Source of the DNA: Flavobacteriaceae bacterium
GTDB taxonomy: Bacteria; Bacteroidota; Bacteroidia; Flavobacteriales; Flavobacteriaceae
DNA: 8,263 bases
Assembly (NCBI GenBank): GCA_947461915.1
Contig: CANHNG010000059.1
Span: 1-8,263 of the forward strand
Direction: 5' to 3'
Each line of letters starts with the position of its first letter. The stretch's first letter is position 1. Both the position numbers and the translations under genes were made by a program. The notes under the pieces are model-generated. The model saw only the letters and a program-made list of their open reading frames with translations, was not told the DNA's origin and made no database searches. Shown in pieces: positions 6,187 to 8,263 of the stretch.

Positions 6187-7746
6187 TTATTTTAAACTTT
6201 CCGCAATCTTAAAAGCACATTTTTCTCCATCAATCGCTGCCGAGATGATGCCGCCAGCATAACCGGCGCCTTCACCACAAGGATACAAACCTTTTATTTG
6301 AACATGTTCTAAGGTTTCTGGATTTCTTGGGATGCGAACGGGTGAAGAAGTTCGAGATTCCGGTGCGTGAAGTATCGCTTCATTGGTCAAAAACCCGCGC
6401 ATGGATTTCCCGAATTCGACGAAACCTTCCCGCAATATTTGGGTAAGGAATCCGGGGAAAACCTGCCCCATTTCAACCGAAGTCGTTCCGGGAACATAGG
6501 ACGTTTTTGGGATATTAGTAGATATTTTGTTTTGGGTAAAATCGACCATTTTTTGGGCAGGCACTTTTTGTGTCTCGCCAGCCAATTGCCATGCTTTTTG
6601 CTCGATACTTTTTTGAAACTCCATTCCTGCCAAAGCACCAAATTTGGCAAACGGCTTGAAATCTTCCAACTTTAACTCAATCACAATTCCAGAGTTGGCG
6701 GTAGCCTGATCCCGTTTGGAGGGCGACCAACCGTTTGTCACCACTTCTCCAGGACTCGTCGCGCAAGGGGCAATCACGCCACCAGGACACATACAAAAAG
6801 AATACATTCCCCTTCCTTCTACTTGCTTCACGATAGAATAAGGAGATGGCGGCAAGTATTCTCCGCGATAATCACAACTGTACTGTATGCTGTCAATCAA
6901 AGACTGTGGATGTTCGGCTCGAACGCCAAGGGCAAAAGCCTTGGCTTCGATAAAAATTTGTTTTCTATCGAGCAATTCAAAAATGTCTCGGGCAGAATGT
7001 CCCGTGGCCAAAATGATTTTGTTAGCTAGAATCGTGTCGCCATTATGGGTAACAATGCCTTGTACTTCATTGTTTTTGATGATAATATCAGTCAATCGGG
7101 TATCAAAAAGGACTTGACCTCCCATTTCGATGATTTTCTCTCGGATATCTTGGATAATTTGAGGAAGTTTGTTGGTGCCAATATGCGGATGTGCCTCGAC
7201 CAAAATATCCGGTGACGCTCCATAAGCAACAAACAATTCCAATATTCGGGTAACATCGCCCCGCTTTTTAGAACGGGTATATAATTTTCCGTCCGAATAA
7301 GTTCCTGCTCCGCCTTCGCCAAAGCAATAATTGGAATCTTCATCTATGATGTGATCTCTGTTAATGGCTTTTAAATCTCGGCGGCGAGCCCGAACCTCTT
7401 TTCCACGCTCAATTACTATTGGCTTCAAACCCAGTTCAATCAATTGCAAGGCGGCAAATAATCCCGCAGGACCCGCACCAACAACAATCACCTCTTGAGC
7501 ATTATAAACATTTTTGTATTCCGGTAGTTCGATTTTGGCTTCTTGAAAAGATTCGCCAACCAAATATATCGAAACCTTTAAATTAAATTTTATGGCTTTT
7601 TGTCGCGCATCAATCGAGCGTTTCAGCAAGGCAATATGTTGGATTTCTTTGGCATCCACCCGAATTAATTTGGAAATATGTTGTTTGAGCAACAATTCGT
7701 TTGCGGCTATTTCTGGCGTGACTTGTAAGAGTAATTCTTGAGGCAT
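6187..7746 (-). CDS. COG2509-type FAD-dependent oxidoreductase of unknown substrate
   Basis: This 519-residue cytoplasmic flavoprotein belongs to the widely conserved, uncharacterised family COG2509. The first 80 residues are a small N-terminal domain (alpha/beta, Lys-rich) typical of the family. The FAD-binding Rossmann fold follows: VIVVGAGPAGLFAALQL (86-102) with E113 in IVIERG. Then come YCFGEGGAGTYSDGKLYTR (140-158), a second nucleotide-contact element IILATGHSARDIF (244-256), and the hallmark block EGRGMYSFCMCPGGVIAPC (310-328; C318, C320, C328) with VVTNGWSPSKRD. The C-terminus GLYPCGEGAGYAGGIISAA (487-505) closes the FAD site. No signal peptide or membrane span is present. It lies 15 bases downstream of the toxin gene and could share its transcript. 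Within the toxin 3' end a weak promoter-like pair (TTTG at 7797-7800, 19 bases, TAAATTAT at 7770-7777, minus strand) could instead drive it alone. Confidence 0.9.
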   Translation of the reverse strand: MPQELLLQVTPEIAANELLLKQHISKLIRVDAKEIQHIALLKRSIDARQKAIKFNLKVSIYLVGESFQEAKIELPEYKNVYNAQEVIVVGAGPAGLFAALQLIELGLKPIVIERGKEVRARRRDLKAINRDHIIDEDSNYCFGEGGAGTYSDGKLYTRSKKRGDVTRILELFVAYGASPDILVEAHPHIGTNKLPQIIQDIREKIIEMGGQVLFDTRLTDIIIKNNEVQGIVTHNGDTILANKIILATGHSARDIFELLDRKQIFIEAKAFALGVRAEHPQSLIDSIQYSCDYRGEYLPPSPYSIVKQVEGRGMYSFCMCPGGVIAPCATSPGEVVTNGWSPSKRDQATANSGIVIELKLEDFKPFAKFGALAGMEFQKSIEQKAWQLAGETQKVPAQKMVDFTQNKISTNIPKTSYVPGTTSVEMGQVFPGFLTQILREGFVEFGKSMRGFLTNEAILHAPESRTSSPVRIPRNPETLEHVQIKGLYPCGEGAGYAGGIISAAIDGEKCAFKIAESLK

Positions 7747-7761
7747 TTTTGGGATGAGATT

Positions 7762-8028
7762 TTATGGGAATAATTTATAAATATCTTCGCGCTTGGCAAA
7801 TCTGGCAAGTTCTATAACTTCACCATCAAAATAAAATCCTAATCTATATTTACCAAGCCTTATCCTATAAGCTTCTGAATGACCTCTGATTTTTTTAATA
7901 TTTGAAATATTCTGAATACTTTCAGAATTCTCGAGTGTTTCAATAACTTCAACAATATCTTTCTTCAAAGTCGAATCTTTGATTTTTAACAAATCCTTAG
8001 AAAATAATTTTCCGAATTTAACTATCAA
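7762..8028 (-). CDS. RelE/ParE-family toxin of a type II toxin-antitoxin pair
   Basis: The protein has the usual size (88 residues) and layout of the RelE/ParE superfamily: an N-terminal strand (MIVKFGKLFSKDL), two helices (about 11-36), then a C-terminal sheet with IKKIRGHSEAYRIRLGKYRLGFYF and a closing FAKREDIYKLF. Basic residues R55, R57, R62, R76 and R80 and Y84 sit where RelE-type toxins keep RNA-cleaving residues, so ribosome-dependent mRNA cleavage is more likely than ParE gyrase poisoning, but this is inference. The start is TTG, inside a TTGA overlap with the antitoxin stop; no in-frame ATG exists upstream before the frame would run well into the antitoxin, or inside the protein. The tight overlap and antitoxin-first order are classic for these modules. 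The weak start and coupling would keep toxin yield below antitoxin. Confidence 0.88.
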   Translation of the reverse strand: MIVKFGKLFSKDLLKIKDSTLKKDIVEVIETLENSESIQNISNIKKIRGHSEAYRIRLGKYRLGFYFDGEVIELARFAKREDIYKLFP

Positions 8029-8263
8029 GAGTGCAAGATTTTCATAATTTCTTCTCTTGAAACAAATTCTGTTCTATCAGCTTCCTGCATTAACATCATT
8101 AAGCCAATGTCCTCTTTTTCTTCATCGGATAAATTATGGAATTGACTGTTCTGCTTATTTTTAACATAAGCTTGCACAGCATTTTCTATTAAACCTTTAA
8201 CACTTGTTTTTTCAAATATTGAAATTACTTTCAATTTTGTTAAAGTAGTTTCGTCAATATCTA
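8025..8263 (-). CDS. Antitoxin, probable ribbon-helix-helix DNA binder, 5' end outside window
   Basis: This frame stays open to the right edge. A TTG at 8234 could be taken as a start, but the nine codons before it (DIDETTLTK, from 8261) continue a convincing antitoxin N-terminus: a short strand followed by DETTLTKLKVISIFEKTSVKGLIENAVQAYVKN, as in ribbon-helix-helix proteins, where the strand binds the operator and two helices dimerise. The true start therefore lies beyond the window, probably only a few codons away. At least 78 residues are present. The C-terminal part (NLSDEEKEDIGLMMLMQEADRTEFVSREEIMKIL) is acidic and should wrap the toxin. It overlaps the toxin by 4 bases. Such antitoxins usually repress their own operon, with the promoter and operator here outside the window. 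Antitoxin role is secure by context; the fold is a sequence-based inference. Confidence 0.78.
   Translation of the reverse strand, partial: DIDETTLTKLKVISIFEKTSVKGLIENAVQAYVKNKQNSQFHNLSDEEKEDIGLMMLMQEADRTEFVSREEIMKILHS

Noticed and set aside
6367..6675. Plus-strand frame of 102 codons opposite the COG2509 gene
   Set aside because: It is antisense to a conserved C-terminal region and has no plausible promoter or domain.

Overview
The window looks like chromosomal DNA from a member of the Bacteroidota, most likely Flavobacterium or a close relative. It is A+T-rich, its genes lack clear Shine-Dalgarno sequences, two upstream regions carry the Bacteroidota-type -7 element (TAnnTTTG), and the protein set (PTPS-like QueD, MsrB-MsrA lipoprotein, Corynebacterium-type glycogen synthase, COG2509 flavoprotein) fits. 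The genus is an inference from gene style, not from a marker gene.

Left part (1-1258, all on the minus strand): idi (isopentenyl-diphosphate isomerase), then a queD/6-pyruvoyl-tetrahydropterin-synthase homologue, then the first 84 codons of a Bcp/PrxQ peroxiredoxin cut by the window edge. The queD stop and peroxiredoxin start share one base (TAATG), so these two are probably translationally coupled. The 68-bp idi-queD gap is made of short direct repeats.

Middle part (1418-5722, all on the plus strand): a fused MsrB-MsrA methionine sulfoxide reductase with a lipoprotein signal; a 72-residue membrane protein with a His/Met/Trp-rich start and a SHOCT domain, ended by a clear intrinsic terminator; a GT4 glycogen synthase behind a good -7 element; and a twin-arginine-exported flavin amine oxidase. 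Each of these seems to have its own promoter region, so this is a run of single genes rather than an operon. Two of them plus the peroxiredoxin point loosely to oxidative-damage repair, but nothing ties all of them into one system.

Between 5723 and 6186 lies very A+T-rich DNA without an intact gene. It holds a 27-codon ORF resembling the N-terminus of an IS1595-type transposase and then what looks like a frameshifted small membrane-protein gene, so this is probably a decayed insertion site.

Right part (6187-8263, all on the minus strand): an antitoxin (5' end beyond the window edge), a RelE/ParE-family toxin overlapping it by 4 bases and starting with TTG, then 15 bases later a 519-residue COG2509 FAD-dependent oxidoreductase of unknown substrate. 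No tRNA, rRNA, CRISPR array or phage genes were seen. I found no convincing wholly new system. The items most worth a second look are the decayed region, the mini SHOCT protein, the toxin-antitoxin/COG2509 arrangement and the domain order of the Msr fusion.
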